Source: Oasisia sp. SBJ-2009 (Eukaryota; Annelida; Polychaeta; Sabellida; Siboglinidae). Taken from it: a DNA stretch of 64,000 bases. Where the stretch lies: positions 10,924,116-10,988,115 of the forward strand of contig OZ024867.1 in the NCBI GenBank assembly GCA_964017155.1. The letters are read 5' to 3'. Both the position numbers and the translations under genes were made by a program. Shown one piece after another: positions 63,626 to 64,000 of this stretch. Under the pieces are notes generated by a model, which was given only the letters and a program-made list of their open reading frames with translations, did not search any database and had not been told where the DNA came from. The number at the start of each line of letters is the position of its first letter. Position 1 is the first letter of the stretch.

Positions 63626-64000
63626 GCAGGCTGCGGAATACGTCCGGGACGATAATTTTAGAGCTCGGACTAGTACAGTTTTAGTAGAGCAGTTCCGTCA
63701 GACTAGCAATAATGACTTGGAAATGTCAGTTCATTACTACGGATACCCGCTGGTTACAACAGGATTACGTAAGTGGTGTCGCATAGCGATCTTTAATGTG
63801 GAACAACACGAAACATATATTAAGTTGCAGACTTCGAAGTCTGACTTCGAATTGATAGTGACGAACACCATGTACAAGCAGGAGGATGAACGCAAGACCA
63901 TTTGGATGCATCCTCGTTCCGGACACTGGCATATGATCGACTTCGTCATCACGAAGTGTCGGGATAAGATGGACATCCACAGTATTCTAGTAGTGGAGCT
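63626..64000 (+). pseudogene. RTE-like LINE endonuclease fragment, cut by the window edge
   Basis: An open + strand frame runs to the window end. Its last 60 codons read KTIWMHPRSGHWHMIDFVIT and RDKMDIHSILVVEL, the RTE endonuclease region also seen at 18120-18530. The earlier part of the frame has no motif I recognise. Whether the element is complete cannot be judged. Confidence 0.6.

Overview
The window looks like non-coding-rich genomic DNA of a marine invertebrate animal, most plausibly a lophotrochozoan such as a mollusc; this is an inference. It rests on GT-AG introns, long (AT)n and (AC)n arrays, and a mix of L2/CR1-, RTE- and Jockey-like LINEs, Penelope-like elements, Ty3/gypsy remnants, a DDE transposase relic and a tRNA-derived SINE. 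No rRNA gene, intact tRNA gene or prokaryotic gene was seen. Most long open frames are microsatellite artefacts or retrotransposon pieces.

The host genes are small cysteine-rich exons. On the + strand there is a possible signal-peptide exon (6797-6872), four cysteine-rich exons A-D (9581-9721, 10266-10403, 11774-11923, 12725-12832) and two tiny exons (19486-19545, 21214-21240). On the - strand the same series recurs: A' B' C' D' and two tiny exons (46326 down to 40970), then a second, more spread-out series A'' C'' D'' and one tiny exon (61775 down to 47547), then a lone tiny exon at 63443-63475 that may belong to a further copy beyond the window. Every internal exon has phase 1 at both ends, so modules can be added or lost without breaking the frame. 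Cysteine spacing is kept between copies while other residues differ strongly. Several flanking introns are far better conserved than the exons. The products are probably secreted EB/EGF-like proteins of unknown function.

The + series and the nearest - series form a large inverted duplication, roughly 9.6-27.95 kb against 37.2-46.3 kb. A Penelope-like element downstream of the tiny exons is present in both arms and so predates the duplication. Later events altered each arm: an L2-like LINE (13.4-17.7 kb) and a Jockey-like LINE (21.86-25.66 kb, inside the Penelope copy) entered the left arm, and a 39-bp minisatellite expanded in the right arm. The centre (28-37 kb) holds an LTR with a tRNA-Leu-type primer site, gypsy gag-pol remnants and a second L2-like LINE.

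The right part is dominated by an approximately 5-kb foldback transposon (49592-54589). It has long inverted arms, terminal repeats starting GGTCCGTGTATATACC and a perfect 6-bp target duplication TAGGAC. It sits inside an L2-like LINE that itself lies in an intron of the third cysteine-rich copy. Smaller foldback elements, a 48-bp tandem array (61.9-62.4 kb) and an RTE endonuclease fragment at the right edge complete the window. All coordinates and similarities were read by eye; no search or alignment was run.
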